A stretch of 21,803 nucleotides of DNA from an uncultured Prevotella sp. (GTDB taxonomy: Bacteria; Bacteroidota; Bacteroidia; Bacteroidales; Bacteroidaceae): assembly GCA_900543155.1 (NCBI GenBank), contig UQQN01000037.1, positions 1-21,803 of the forward strand, read 5' to 3'. The notes beneath the pieces were generated by a model. The model worked only from the letters and a program-made list of their open reading frames with translations. It was not told where the DNA came from and made no database searches. Positions 7,839 through 14,934 of the stretch are shown piece after piece (positions within the stretch are counted from its first letter, which is position 1; the number at the start of each line of letters is the position of its first letter). The position numbers and the translations under genes were made by a program.

Positions 7839-8666
7839 TTACATGCCAATCTTAGCCAACTCTTCTTGCATCTGCTGCTGAAGTTCGTGTGCCTTTTCGC
7901 CAGCTACTGCTGCAAAGTTTTCGGTGTTGTCGGCAAAGATAATACCACGCGATGAGTTTACAAGTAAACCGCACTCATCAGTCATACCATATTTGCAAAC
8001 ATCTTGCAACGAACCACCTTGAGCGCCTACACCAGGCACCAAAAGGAAGTGCTTAGGAGCCACCTTACGAATGTCGGCAAAAAGACTGCCTTGAGTAGCA
8101 CCAACCACATACATCATTTGCTTGTCGTCTGCCCACTGCTGCGAAGTGCGCAACACCTTTTCAAACAAACGCTCTCCCTGCGCATCGGTAGTAAGTTGGA
8201 AGTCATGCGAACCCTTGTTGCTGGTAAGCGCAAGGAGAATAACCCACTTGCCTTCGTACTGCAAGAACGGAGTTACACTATCCTCGCCCATGTAAGGAGC
8301 CACTGTGATAGAATCAAAGTCCATTTCGCCAAACAACGAACGGGCATACATCGACGATGTGTTGCCAATATCACCACGCTTCGCATCGGCAATGATGAAC
8401 TGATTGGGATAGTTTTCTTTGATATACTTCACAGTCTTTTCAAGTGCTGCCCATCCCTTCAAACCATAGCATTCATAAAATGCCAAGTTGGGCTTATAGG
8501 CTACGCAATAAGGAGCCGTAGCATCCACAATAGCTTTGTTGAAAGCAAAGATAGGATCCTCCTCGTTAAGCAAGTGAGCAGGCACCTTCTTTAAGTCCGT
8601 ATCAAGGCCAACGCACAAAAAGCTATGCTTGGCACGAATGTTGTCAATAAGTTGTTGTTTGTTCAT
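7839..8666 (-). CDS. pyrF: Orotidine 5'-phosphate decarboxylase (type 2)
   Basis: A 275-residue enzyme that decarboxylates OMP to UMP, the last step of de novo pyrimidine synthesis, in the cytoplasm. The catalytic signature DAKRGDIG lies at 94-101 (Lys/Asp network), K58 in AYKPN is also part of the active site, and PGVGAQGG forms the phosphate-binding turn. The N-terminus CVGLDTD and the length near 270 place it in the subfamily 2 type (PyrF of mycobacteria and Bacteroidetes), not the 230-residue E. coli type. It stands alone: 140 bp separate it from the regulator gene upstream, and it converges on the Bat operon. Confidence 0.96.
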   Translation of the reverse strand: MNKQQLIDNIRAKHSFLCVGLDTDLKKVPAHLLNEEDPIFAFNKAIVDATAPYCVAYKPNLAFYECYGLKGWAALEKTVKYIKENYPNQFIIADAKRGDIGNTSSMYARSLFGEMDFDSITVAPYMGEDSVTPFLQYEGKWVILLALTSNKGSHDFQLTTDAQGERLFEKVLRTSQQWADDKQMMYVVGATQGSLFADIRKVAPKHFLLVPGVGAQGGSLQDVCKYGMTDECGLLVNSSRGIIFADNTENFAAVAGEKAHELQQQMQEELAKIGM

Positions 8667-8704
8667 AATCTATAATAGAATTATCAATTTTCGTTTTTGA
8701 AGTC

Positions 8705-8799
8705 GTCTAAACTTTTTTATGATGTTCAAGATTTGCCCTTAGTTTTGAACTTGAAAGAGATTAAAGTTTAAATCTAATCTTCGTCAGAAAAGTTTAGAC
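8705..8799. repeat. 12-bp inverted repeat framing the regulator-pyrF gap
   Basis: GTCTAAACTTTT (8705-8716) and its exact reverse complement (8788-8799) enclose 71 bases with weaker inner arms (TTCAAG/CTTGAA and AGATT/AATCT). The whole lies between the Crp/Fnr-type gene and pyrF on the minus strand. It may be the regulator terminator, a structured pyrF leader, or both. I see no clear TAnnTTTG promoter for pyrF within it. Confidence 0.6.
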
Positions 8800-8806
8800 T
8801 ACTTCT

Positions 8807-9502
8807 TTATGATTGGGAACTGTTAGTAAGAGCCACTTGCAATTTTTCGAGATGTGGAATGCGAATTGCACCACGCGAACTCTCCAGTAATCCTTGTGCT
8901 GAGAGTTGAGCTAACATACGCGATACACGCAAACGTGTGGCACCTAATTCATCAGCCAAGTCACGCATTCGAATGCGCAAACACTTACAACCAATAGGTC
9001 GCAAACTGCGACTTTCTATAAACGCAAGAAAACGCATTTCTAACTTCTCAGGATATTGCGTCCAATTATGCTGAATAGACGTTTGCGCCAATGTGCTCAG
9101 CGCATTATAAAAGTTAATTTGAAATGCCGGATAAGTTACCAACATATTTCGCACATCTTGTTTATCGATAAACATCACCTGCGTTTCGGTTAATGTGCGA
9201 TAACTCTTGGTGTAACGGTTATGGTAACCAAAAAGATTCTCAATTTGCACACACCAAGGTGCTCCTAAGCGCTCGCCATAAGTATATGCCTGATCAGGAC
9301 TTTTACATTCCGTTTCTACCTCGCCCGACAGAATCACGCAAAGCCCATGGCATTCCTCACCTTGTTTCACCACATATTCGTTAGGGCGCAAAGTTCTAAA
9401 GTCGAAAGGAATTTTCGCAACAATGTCCAAAAAGTCTAAACGACTAAAACCTTGAAACAAAGGAACATGCAGCAAACGATTTGAAAAGAGTTTGTTCTCC
9501 AT
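8807..9502 (-). CDS. Crp/Fnr-family transcription regulator
   Basis: A 231-residue regulator with a cyclic-nucleotide-binding-like beta-roll at about 14-120 (Y43-V45, GEECHGLCVILSGEVE), a long dimer helix near 121-160 and a winged helix-turn-helix at about 178-220 (DLADELGATRLRVSRMLAQL, then wing RGAIRIP). There is no Fnr cysteine cluster for an iron-sulphur centre, and the phosphate-binding cassette lacks the FGE-x-A and R-x-T/S consensus (it reads LGAPWCVQIENLFG), so cAMP binding is doubtful. The ligand and targets are unknown. It is divergent in sequence from classical Crp but typical of the many Bacteroidetes members. It lies 140 bp upstream of pyrF with no evidence that it controls it. 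Confidence 0.88.
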   Translation of the reverse strand: MENKLFSNRLLHVPLFQGFSRLDFLDIVAKIPFDFRTLRPNEYVVKQGEECHGLCVILSGEVETECKSPDQAYTYGERLGAPWCVQIENLFGYHNRYTKSYRTLTETQVMFIDKQDVRNMLVTYPAFQINFYNALSTLAQTSIQHNWTQYPEKLEMRFLAFIESRSLRPIGCKCLRIRMRDLADELGATRLRVSRMLAQLSAQGLLESSRGAIRIPHLEKLQVALTNSSQS

Positions 9503-9550
9503 GTTTTCTTGAGTTTAGGAGTTTTAAAAGATTGTAATGCTTAAAAGGTT

Positions 9551-9637
9551 ACCCCGTTAAGGGTGAGATTGGACCTAGGCGAACAGCCGTTTTCATTGAA
9601 TAGGCATGGCGTGTTAAAACGCGCATTTACCATAATT
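9551..9637 (+). repeat. Dispersed repeat R1, copy A
   Basis: About 87 bp beginning with the small palindrome ACCCCGTTAAGGGT, then GAGATTGGACCTAGGCGAAC, AGCCGTTTTC and, near the end, TAAAACGCGCATTTACCATA. A close copy in the same orientation lies at 11953-12039 and a shorter inverted one at 14148-14190. It is non-coding and sits between the apbE stop and the regulator start. Confidence 0.88.
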
Positions 9638-9658
9638 CCCAATTAGCACGCCCCAAAT

Positions 9659-10663
9659 TTATTTCTTGCCTACATTCACATCCAACACCTGTAACTGACT
9701 TTTTTCGTCAGCATAAATCAGGTAAGCCTTCAGCTCTTTATGCTTTGCCAAGACCTGTTTGGCACCCTCAATACCCATCACCATAAACGAGGTAGCATAG
9801 GCATCGGCAGTAGCACAATCAGGAGCAATAACCGTGGCAGAAAGCAATGAATGCTGCACCGGACGTCCCGTACGTGGATCTATCGTATGCGCATATTTTT
9901 TTCCGTTATGCTCATAAAAATTGCGGTAATTACCACTTGTGGCCAATGCTGCATTCTCAAGCGAAAGCACTGTTTGCAAAGGCTGCGACGAAACCTCAGC
10001 ACCCGCCGTAGGACGACTAATGCCTATTTGCCAAGGATGTCCCTCAGGATTACGTCCCTTGGTAACCACTTCGCCTCCAATCTCCACCATGTAGTTTATC
10101 ACACCATGGTCTCTGAGCACCTTTGCCACACGGTCCACACCGTAGCCCTTAGCAATAGCTCCACAGTCTATCATTACCCGTGCATCATCCTTCTTAACCA
10201 AACTATCCTTAGTTAGTTCAATGTGATGGAAACCCACAATTTTACGTAACGAGTCAACTTGTGCATCGGTCGGAAATGCTCCCTTCTTAAAACCAAAGCC
10301 CCAAGCATTTACAAGTGGCATCACAGTAACGTCGAACGCACCTTGCGTATTTTCACTAACCACACGTGCCTTTTGCAACACCTCATAAAGCATCGCATCT
10401 GCCTTCTGTGCTTTGCCCGAGTTGATCTGCGAAATCGTGCTCAACTGATTGAACACAGACATACTTGCATCCACACGTTTCAGTTCGTTAAGTATCACGC
10501 TGTCCAACGACTCTGTTGATTCGTATTTCACATGATAAGTTGTGCCAAAGATTGTTCCTTCGGCTGTGCGCAACGTGGCAGCTCCGCGAAAATGCAAAAT
10601 CCACACCGTTGCTATAATCAAGAAGAGCAAAAATGCTCCACCTAAGAGTTTCTTTGTTTTCAT
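9659..10663 (-). CDS. apbE: FAD:protein FMN transferase (ApbE)
   Basis: A 334-residue membrane-anchored enzyme that cuts FAD and attaches FMN through a phosphoester bond to Thr/Ser of target proteins, in Bacteroidetes mainly NqrB/NqrC or RnfG/RnfD. Residues 7-25 form an N-terminal hydrophobic anchor without a lipobox Cys, so the catalytic part faces the periplasm. ApbE motifs: FDVTVMPLVNAWGFG at 110-124, GAIAKGYGVD at 168-177, EIGGEV at 194-199, HTIDPRTGRP at 259-268 and the metal-binding DAYAT at 287-291. The start overlaps the upstream gene's stop by 4 bp, showing coupling. Its flavoprotein targets are not encoded here. Confidence 0.95.
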   Translation of the reverse strand: MKTKKLLGGAFLLFLIIATVWILHFRGAATLRTAEGTIFGTTYHVKYESTESLDSVILNELKRVDASMSVFNQLSTISQINSGKAQKADAMLYEVLQKARVVSENTQGAFDVTVMPLVNAWGFGFKKGAFPTDAQVDSLRKIVGFHHIELTKDSLVKKDDARVMIDCGAIAKGYGVDRVAKVLRDHGVINYMVEIGGEVVTKGRNPEGHPWQIGISRPTAGAEVSSQPLQTVLSLENAALATSGNYRNFYEHNGKKYAHTIDPRTGRPVQHSLLSATVIAPDCATADAYATSFMVMGIEGAKQVLAKHKELKAYLIYADEKSQLQVLDVNVGKK

Positions 10664-11427
10664 ATATCAAAAATCACATTGAATGTTCCACCCAAGGCAT
10701 GGCTATCTTCTTTTCCATAACCTGGCACATACCAAGCATTGCCCACCTGAGTGTCTTTGTGATAAAAACGAATGCGATAACGGAAAGTCCACCCCAGGTG
10801 AACAATTCCCCAAACCTTGGCCTCTAAACCAAACACTGCCTCGCCCCAATGGTTTGTGCCACGCACACCCGTATAAGAGAAAGGTACCAAAGTGCCATAC
10901 ACCCCATCATAATGATCGGGACCATCCACATCAAACTTATAGGTAGTAAAACCATAACGCACACCCACCATAATACGGCCCAATGCACGCGGATTTTTTG
11001 CCACATTATAGTCCATACCCACACGATAATAAGGCGAATGCACCTTATAATGCAAGTCGGTTGTTTCGTTCGTATGGTTGCTCACACCCATACCCATTTC
11101 AAACACAGGGAAGAAACGTCCACGCAAGTTCAAACGCGCTGCAGCCTCATACTGTCCATAAGGCGTACAAGCAGCCATCACGGCACCGCACAAGTCTGCC
11201 GAGACACTTGCGCCAGCAAATAAGGGCAAACGTTTTTGCGCAAGAAGTGCTGCAGCGGCTTCTTCGGGCGAGGCATACTGCACTCCCTTCACTGCTACCA
11301 CTTTAGTCTTTACCGTGTCGGTTTGTTGCTGCACCTCTGCGCGACGCTTGCTTTGTGCAAAAACAGGCGTTGCATTACTTAGCAGCAGAAGTGCGGATAA
11401 ACAGACGAATATTCTCGATATCATCAT
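10660..11427 (-). CDS. DUF6048-type putative outer-membrane beta-barrel protein
   Basis: A 255-residue exported protein. A signal peptide at 1-25 ends in PVFAQS. A polar linker follows to about residue 65, then alternating hydrophobic/polar strands rich in aromatic residues and glycine (GMGVSNHTNET, RIMVGVRYGFTTYKF, HLGWTFRYRIRFY), ending in GGTFNVIFDI. This fits an eight-stranded barrel; a final hydrophobic strand is usual for outer-membrane proteins. It resembles the Bacteroidetes DUF6048 family, recalled and not searched. ATG codons at 11427 and 11424 are both possible starts. It overlaps the upstream lipoprotein gene by 53 bp and apbE by 4 bp. Function unknown. Confidence 0.78.
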   Translation of the reverse strand: MMISRIFVCLSALLLLSNATPVFAQSKRRAEVQQQTDTVKTKVVAVKGVQYASPEEAAAALLAQKRLPLFAGASVSADLCGAVMAACTPYGQYEAAARLNLRGRFFPVFEMGMGVSNHTNETTDLHYKVHSPYYRVGMDYNVAKNPRALGRIMVGVRYGFTTYKFDVDGPDHYDGVYGTLVPFSYTGVRGTNHWGEAVFGLEAKVWGIVHLGWTFRYRIRFYHKDTQVGNAWYVPGYGKEDSHALGGTFNVIFDI

Positions 11428-11890
11428 AATTTACTATTGGACGTACAAGCGAAACACTGTCTACGATTGCCGAGTTTGTCGAACCTTGTACCGAAACACG
11501 CACAGCGTTTAAAGTGTGAAACACTGAGCTCGGACAGTCTAACGACTCAAAATGGGGCTGAGGGGTATGGTTCACAAAGAGTGTATCCACCTGCACCGCA
11601 CCTTGCGCATTTGCAAAATGCAACAACAAGGTGTCTTGTGTGCCAGCCTCCTTCAGTGGCAAAAGAAAACTTTTAATGCCTGTGGCTTGGTTTAGCAACA
11701 ATGTGTCGCGCCCTGCAGGTGTCACACTGAGCACATCACTTAGCGTAAGTGCGCTCTGTGTACTTGCATCATACAAGTTACACTGCAAACTCACCACATT
11801 GTCGAGTGGACAATCGATGTTCGAACACGCTGACAGTCCCACCATCAACATGCCTACACCCCACGCAACCATTGTCTTGGCACATTTCAT
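11375..11890 (-). CDS. DUF6452-type lipoprotein
   Basis: A 171-residue predicted lipoprotein. The signal peptide ends at a lipobox, LSAC, with Cys22 the acylation site, followed by CSNIDCPLDNVV, which begins the family's Cys-containing N-terminus. The rest is beta-rich, about 150 residues. It resembles DUF6452, a Bacteroidetes family usually paired with the DUF6048 gene, as here. The last 53 bp run into the next gene in another frame. The pairing suggests a lipoprotein-barrel partnership at the outer membrane; this is inference. Confidence 0.78.
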   Translation of the reverse strand: MKCAKTMVAWGVGMLMVGLSACSNIDCPLDNVVSLQCNLYDASTQSALTLSDVLSVTPAGRDTLLLNQATGIKSFLLPLKEAGTQDTLLLHFANAQGAVQVDTLFVNHTPQPHFESLDCPSSVFHTLNAVRVSVQGSTNSAIVDSVSLVRPIVNYDDIENIRLFIRTSAAK

Positions 11891-11919
11891 TGTCTTTTTT
11901 CTGTATTTTTTAGTAAGTT

Positions 11920-11935
11920 TATTTAGAGCTAAATA
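11920..11935. promoter_or_regulatory. Palindromic operator-like site upstream of the DUF6452 gene
   Basis: TATTTAG-AG-CTAAATA is a perfect 7-bp inverted repeat with a 2-bp centre, beginning 30 bp upstream of the minus-strand start at 11890. It has the size and symmetry of a dimeric repressor site. No cognate regulator is identified and no TAnnTTTG box was found beside it. Confidence 0.4.
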
Positions 11936-11952
11936 GAATGTTACAAGAAATC

Positions 11953-12039
11953 ACCCCACTAGGGGTGAGATTGTACATAGGCGAACAGCCGTTTTCACAG
12001 GACAAGCATTGACGTTTTAAAACGCGCATTTACCATAAA
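11953..12039 (+). repeat. Dispersed repeat R1, copy B
   Basis: About 87 bp, clearly aligned along its whole length with copy A at 9551-9637 in the same orientation. It shares AGGCGAACAGCCGTTTTC and TTAAAACGCGCATTTACCAT. Here the 12-bp palindrome CGTTTTAAAACG is complete (12013-12024). It lies downstream of the glycosyltransferase gene and directly joins an R2 element. Confidence 0.88.
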
Positions 12040-12053
12040 TGCGAATCATTCAT

Positions 12054-12100
12054 GCCCAGGGCAACGCCTTGACGCACGCACGTTCGTTACGCAACGCCCA
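12054..12100 (-). repeat. Dispersed repeat R2, second copy
   Basis: Read on the minus strand, it shares GGGCGT, TAACGAACGTGC and TTGCCCTGGGC with the element at 2413-2503 but lacks the middle CCCAGGG arm and the flanking hairpins. GCCCAGGGC is a near-palindrome. It sits 27 bp beyond the glycosyltransferase stop and could serve as a 3' end structure. Confidence 0.65.
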
Positions 12101-12126
12101 AGCGCCACCCCACTTGCACCCACTAC

Positions 12127-13095
12127 TTAAAACTCTTTCTCAATTTGGTAATCATTTCTGCCAGCAGCATTTCTACTAATGAGCTCGCCCAAGAAACCTG
12201 CTACAAACAACTGAGTACCCAATATCATCATCGTCAGCGCAATGAAAAAGTAGGGAGACTCCGTTACCAAAGGCGCAGCAGCTCCGGTAGAAAGATGGTA
12301 CAACTTCACACCACCTACAACCACACAAGCCACAAAGCCTAAGAAAAACATCACCGTGCCCAAAAAGCCGAACACATGCATGGGCTTGAGTCCAAAGCTA
12401 TTCAAGAACCACAACGAAAGCAAGTCAAGATAGCCATTCACAAAACGATTCAACCCACCAAATTTAGTCTTACCAAACTTACGTGCCTGATGGTGAACCA
12501 CCTTTTCGCCAATCTTATCAAAACCTGCATTCTTTGCCAAATAAGGAATGTAGCGGTGCATTTCGCCATACACCTCAATATTCTTCACAACCTCGTTCTT
12601 ATAAGCCTTCAAGCCACAGTTAAAGTCGTGCAGATTATGAATGCCACTCACCTTACGCGCAGTCGCATTAAAAAGCTTTGTAGGAATCGTCTTCGACAAT
12701 GGGTCATAACGCTTCTGCTTATAGCCAGACACCAAGTCATATCCCTCCTCCGTAATCATACGATAAAGTTCAGGTATTTCGTCGGGCGAGTCTTGCAAGT
12801 CTGCATCCATCGTTATAACCACACGACCACGTGCAGCACGGAAACCACAGAACAAAGCAGGACTCTTGCCGTAGTTACGACGGAACTTTATGCCATGCAC
12901 ATGCTGGGCATCCTCCGAGGCAAAGTTTTCTATCACCTCCCAAGAATTGTCCGTACTACCATCGTTCACAAAAATAACCTCAAATGTAAAGTTGTGCGCC
13001 TTCATCACACGCTCTATCCAAGCATAAAGTTCCGGAAGGCTCTCTGCCTCGTTAAAGAGAGGCACCACAACCGATATGTCGTATTTATAATCCAT
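12127..13095 (-). CDS. Family 2 glycosyltransferase, polyprenyl-phosphate sugar transferase type
   Basis: A 322-residue membrane-bound GT2 enzyme of the DPM1/GtrB/ArnC type. The GT-A domain begins SVVVPLFNEAESL, with VNDGSTD at 43-49, the metal-binding DAD at 97-99 in TMDADLQD, and the acceptor region NCGLKAYKNEVV. Two C-terminal membrane helices lie near 240-262 and 282-305, followed by ISRNAAGRNDYQIEKEF. It likely moves a hexose or aminosugar from a nucleotide sugar to undecaprenyl phosphate on the cytoplasmic face for glycan or lipid A decoration; the donor cannot be read. It is 36 bp downstream of the DUF4199 gene, probably one transcript. Confidence 0.92.
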   Translation of the reverse strand: MDYKYDISVVVPLFNEAESLPELYAWIERVMKAHNFTFEVIFVNDGSTDNSWEVIENFASEDAQHVHGIKFRRNYGKSPALFCGFRAARGRVVITMDADLQDSPDEIPELYRMITEEGYDLVSGYKQKRYDPLSKTIPTKLFNATARKVSGIHNLHDFNCGLKAYKNEVVKNIEVYGEMHRYIPYLAKNAGFDKIGEKVVHHQARKFGKTKFGGLNRFVNGYLDLLSLWFLNSFGLKPMHVFGFLGTVMFFLGFVACVVVGGVKLYHLSTGAAAPLVTESPYFFIALTMMILGTQLFVAGFLGELISRNAAGRNDYQIEKEF

Positions 13096-13131
13096 TTTAT
13101 TGATATAAATGTTGTTGTTTCAGTAAAAAAT

Positions 13132-13698
13132 TCAACTTCTTCGTGCCACAAGCGCTATCAAAACCGAAATCACCGGGCCAAATATCAGCGCAAAATACAC
13201 CGACATGGCAGCATAAGTGGCAGCGCCCACACTTTGCATAGCGTCTACTAAACCTTTCACTCCATGCTCACCCGACATTTTACTAATTTCAGCATCAAGC
13301 CCCGACTGCAGCAAATATGCCTTCATTTCGGGCGTATTGATTGAAAGAGCATAATCAGCAAAAATACGTCCGTGGTCAAAATATTGCAAATATACGTAAG
13401 TGAACAGGGCAATCCAAACCGAAGCATAAAAACCCATAAACACCGTGTAGAAAAAACCTTGTGCAAACGTAAAAGGCTCGCGCACACCATAGTTTAAGTT
13501 ACGATAGCGAAGGGTCAAGAATGTCGCCAAAATGGGGGTCGCAATCATCATCACACCAAACAATGTCGAAAAAAACGGAATGACAAACGACCATCTGAAC
13601 ACCACAAGCGACAAGATGCCAAACACCCCCAGCACCACACCGCCTTGCATACTGCAAGTATTTATCTCGCCCATACGTAAGCTATTATTTCTTTCCAT
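13132..13698 (-). CDS. DUF4199-type four-helix membrane protein
   Basis: A 188-residue inner-membrane protein with four hydrophobic segments near 19-36, 42-62, 80-104 and 161-184, and a polar loop of about 55 residues between the third and fourth. The pattern of a short N-terminus, two close helices, the FTFAQGFFYTVFMGFYAS third helix and a long loop fits DUF4199, a Bacteroidetes family often placed before a GT2 gene as here. It may assist the sugar-lipid transferase downstream; this is inference from linkage. A promoter candidate lies at 13896-13927. Confidence 0.82.
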   Translation of the reverse strand: MERNNSLRMGEINTCSMQGGVVLGVFGILSLVVFRWSFVIPFFSTLFGVMMIATPILATFLTLRYRNLNYGVREPFTFAQGFFYTVFMGFYASVWIALFTYVYLQYFDHGRIFADYALSINTPEMKAYLLQSGLDAEISKMSGEHGVKGLVDAMQSVGAATYAAMSVYFALIFGPVISVLIALVARRS

Positions 13699-13722
13699 TT
13701 ATTTGAATATCATTTTTTAGTG

Positions 13723-13741
13723 AAGGGATTCAAAGTCCCTT
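13723..13741 (-). other. Hairpin in the 5' leader of the DUF4199-GT2 transcript
   Basis: AAGGGA (13723-13728) and TCCCTT (13736-13741) form a 6-bp stem with a 7-nt loop, extendable by one G-U pair. It lies 25 bp upstream of the DUF4199 start, within the predicted leader. It could affect translation or mRNA stability. Confidence 0.45.
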
Positions 13742-13895
13742 TCAAATCACAGGTTTAAGGATTCAAAAGAAACACTCCCCAAATATTTTTAAAGTTTCAA
13801 AGGAGGAAAGCCATCCCAAGCCATTTTGCATTTGCAGGAAACCATAATCTTCCCCCTACACAAAAGCCAAGGAGTCACCCCCACCTTTAACCATG

Positions 13896-13927
13896 CAAAG
13901 GTAAAGAAAAACAAACTATTTCACGAA
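13896..13927 (-). promoter_or_regulatory. Bacteroidetes-type promoter for DUF4199-GT2
   Basis: On the minus strand TACCTTTG (plus 13896-13903) matches the -7 box TAnnTTTG. TTCG (plus 13924-13927), 20 bp upstream, is one mismatch from the -33 TTTG. An ACCTTT/AAAGGT inverted repeat (13883-13888 with 13897-13902) overlaps the start region and could bind a regulator. The leader to the ATG at 13698 would be about 190 nt. Confidence 0.6.
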
Positions 13928-14147
13928 TTATTCGCTTATTAAGTGACACGAATGCTACAACTTTTCCACTTTTTCCACGACCCCGACTTTAATTACAGCC
14001 GTTTTATCTCATGGATATTTCGTTAGCCGTTCATTAGTTACGGGTTTGCCATGTGCGGAGCACACTTTACTTGCGAAGCAAGCCTACTTTCCCCGAGGGG
14101 GAAACTTACACTCCCCTATATACGCCTTGCAATATGCGTGTCCTATG

Positions 14148-14190
14148 GAAACGACTATTCGCCTAGACCCAATCTCACCCCTAACGGGGT
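14148..14190 (-). repeat. Dispersed repeat R1, partial inverted copy C
   Basis: On the minus strand this reads ACCCCGTTAGGGGTGAGATT then GGGTCTAGGCGAATAGTCG and TTTCC, matching the first half of copies A and B. The GTTTTAAAACGCGC half is missing or too degraded to see. Confidence 0.8.
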
Positions 14191-14249
14191 AACCCATTTA
14201 AACATACCACATCTATCTACAACAAAATCCGATATTCGCTTCGCGTTTT

Positions 14250-14365
14250 ATATTAATGTCCATTAATTTCCATTAATTGTTCCATTAATACTTTCCTTCA
14301 TTAGCAAAGAAAAAATTAATGTCTCGAAATTAATGTCCCCGAATTAATGACAATTAATGTTCAAA
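14250..14365. repeat. Cluster of ATTAAT-based short repeats
   Basis: At least eight ATTAAT or TTAATG cores lie within about 110 bp, spaced roughly 10-14 bp at first (ATTAATGTCC, ATTAATTTCC, ATTAATTGTTCC, ATTAATAC). After a gap they resume as ATTAATGTCTCGA, ATTAATGTCCCCGA, ATTAATGAC and ATTAATGTTC. This resembles a degenerate tandem array or an AT-rich binding-site cluster. It is not CRISPR: units are too short and there are no unique spacers of constant size. Confidence 0.7.
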
Positions 14366-14529
14366 AAACAAGCAGCGAAGCTGCAGAGGTTATCACGTTA
14401 ACCATGCCCTTTATCGACGATAAACACATCAAACTATGCAGGATTTCTCAAACTTCAAACACACCTCCATCACGCAAAAATCAAGCCATAAACACAGGGC
14501 AAAATACAGCAAACTTAAGGTAAAAGTGA

Positions 14530-14597
14530 AAATGACTAATGACTAATGACCGATTAAAGCATTGATAATCAACACATTAGCGGTTATTTTGTCATTT
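14530..14597. other. Structured element with triple heptamer
   Basis: AATGACT, AATGACT and AATGACC run in tandem at 14531-14551. The outer arms AAATGAC (14530-14536) and GTCATTT (14591-14597) are exact complements. The inner arms AATGACCG (14545-14552) and CGGTTATT (14581-14588) pair with one G-U. The result is a 68-nt two-step stem-loop. It may be a terminator-like or small-RNA structure; no flanking gene explains it. Confidence 0.5.
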
Positions 14598-14670
14598 GAA
14601 AAATTCCTTAATTCTGAGTTAATAGGTGTAAACGTCAACATAAGCGGTAAAAAATAAGTTTACAGCAACC

Positions 14671-14691
14671 CACGTTTTGTTTTTAAACGTG
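14671..14691. other. Perfect 7-bp hairpin in the gene-free stretch
   Basis: CACGTTT (14671-14677), loop TGTTTTT and AAACGTG (14685-14691) form a clean stem. A T-run occurs 18 bp further on (GCGCGTTTTTTTT near 14706-14718) but is not adjacent, so a terminator role is uncertain. Confidence 0.5.
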
Positions 14692-14860
14692 CAAAGAAAA
14701 AACATAGCGCGTTTTTTTTAGCCTAAAGCAAAATACTGCGTCAAATGACTTTTTAAAATTCTGCACACTCTCACGATACAAAAAAAATAAATTTACCCCA
14801 ATAAACACTGGGAGAGTGAGCCGATTTTAATATTTCGAAACGCTGCAAATTTGCAAAAAA

Positions 14861-14892
14861 TTTGGATTCCCCTTTTTCGCGTTGTAATTTTG
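14861..14892 (+). promoter_or_regulatory. Canonical Bacteroidetes promoter ahead of a decayed small gene
   Basis: TTTG (14861-14864) and TAATTTTG (14885-14892) are separated by exactly 20 bp, matching the -33/-7 consensus. The 10-bp palindrome GCAAGCTTGC (14898-14907) falls at the expected start of the transcript. The next ATG in a sensible place is at 15020, in the remnant gene. Confidence 0.78.
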
Positions 14893-14934
14893 CACTCGCA
14901 AGCTTGCTAAAACACGCTCCATTTTGGCAGACAA

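Larger units (their letters stand above)
13930..14860. other. Gene-free stretch with repeats and hairpins
   Basis: No open frame here has convincing coding character. It holds hairpins such as CTTGCGAAGCAAG near 14069, TTTCCCC-gag-GGGGAAA near 14090 and GCAGC-gaa-GCTGC near 14373, an inverted R1 copy, an ATTAAT-rich cluster, a structured element at 14530-14597, a hairpin at 14671-14691, and a CACTCTC/GAGAGTG pair with a loop of about 40 nt near 14765-14819. No tRNA, tmRNA, RNase P or SRP RNA signature was recognised. Confidence 0.6.

Noticed and set aside
8004..8594. 196-codon plus-strand open frame opposite pyrF
   Set aside because: Antisense to the catalytic core of a clear pyrF; no domain recognised.
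12376..13251. 291-codon plus-strand open frame opposite the GT2 and DUF4199 genes
   Set aside because: It spans two clear minus-strand genes and their gap, with His/Ile/Thr-rich composition typical of antisense translation.
14051..14266. 71-codon plus-strand open frame in the gene-free region
   Set aside because: It overlaps the R1 repeat copy and simple hairpins, has no recognisable motif and no promoter or context.
14250..14365. CRISPR-like array
   Set aside because: Repeat cores are only 6-10 bp, spacing is uneven, and no cas genes are present.
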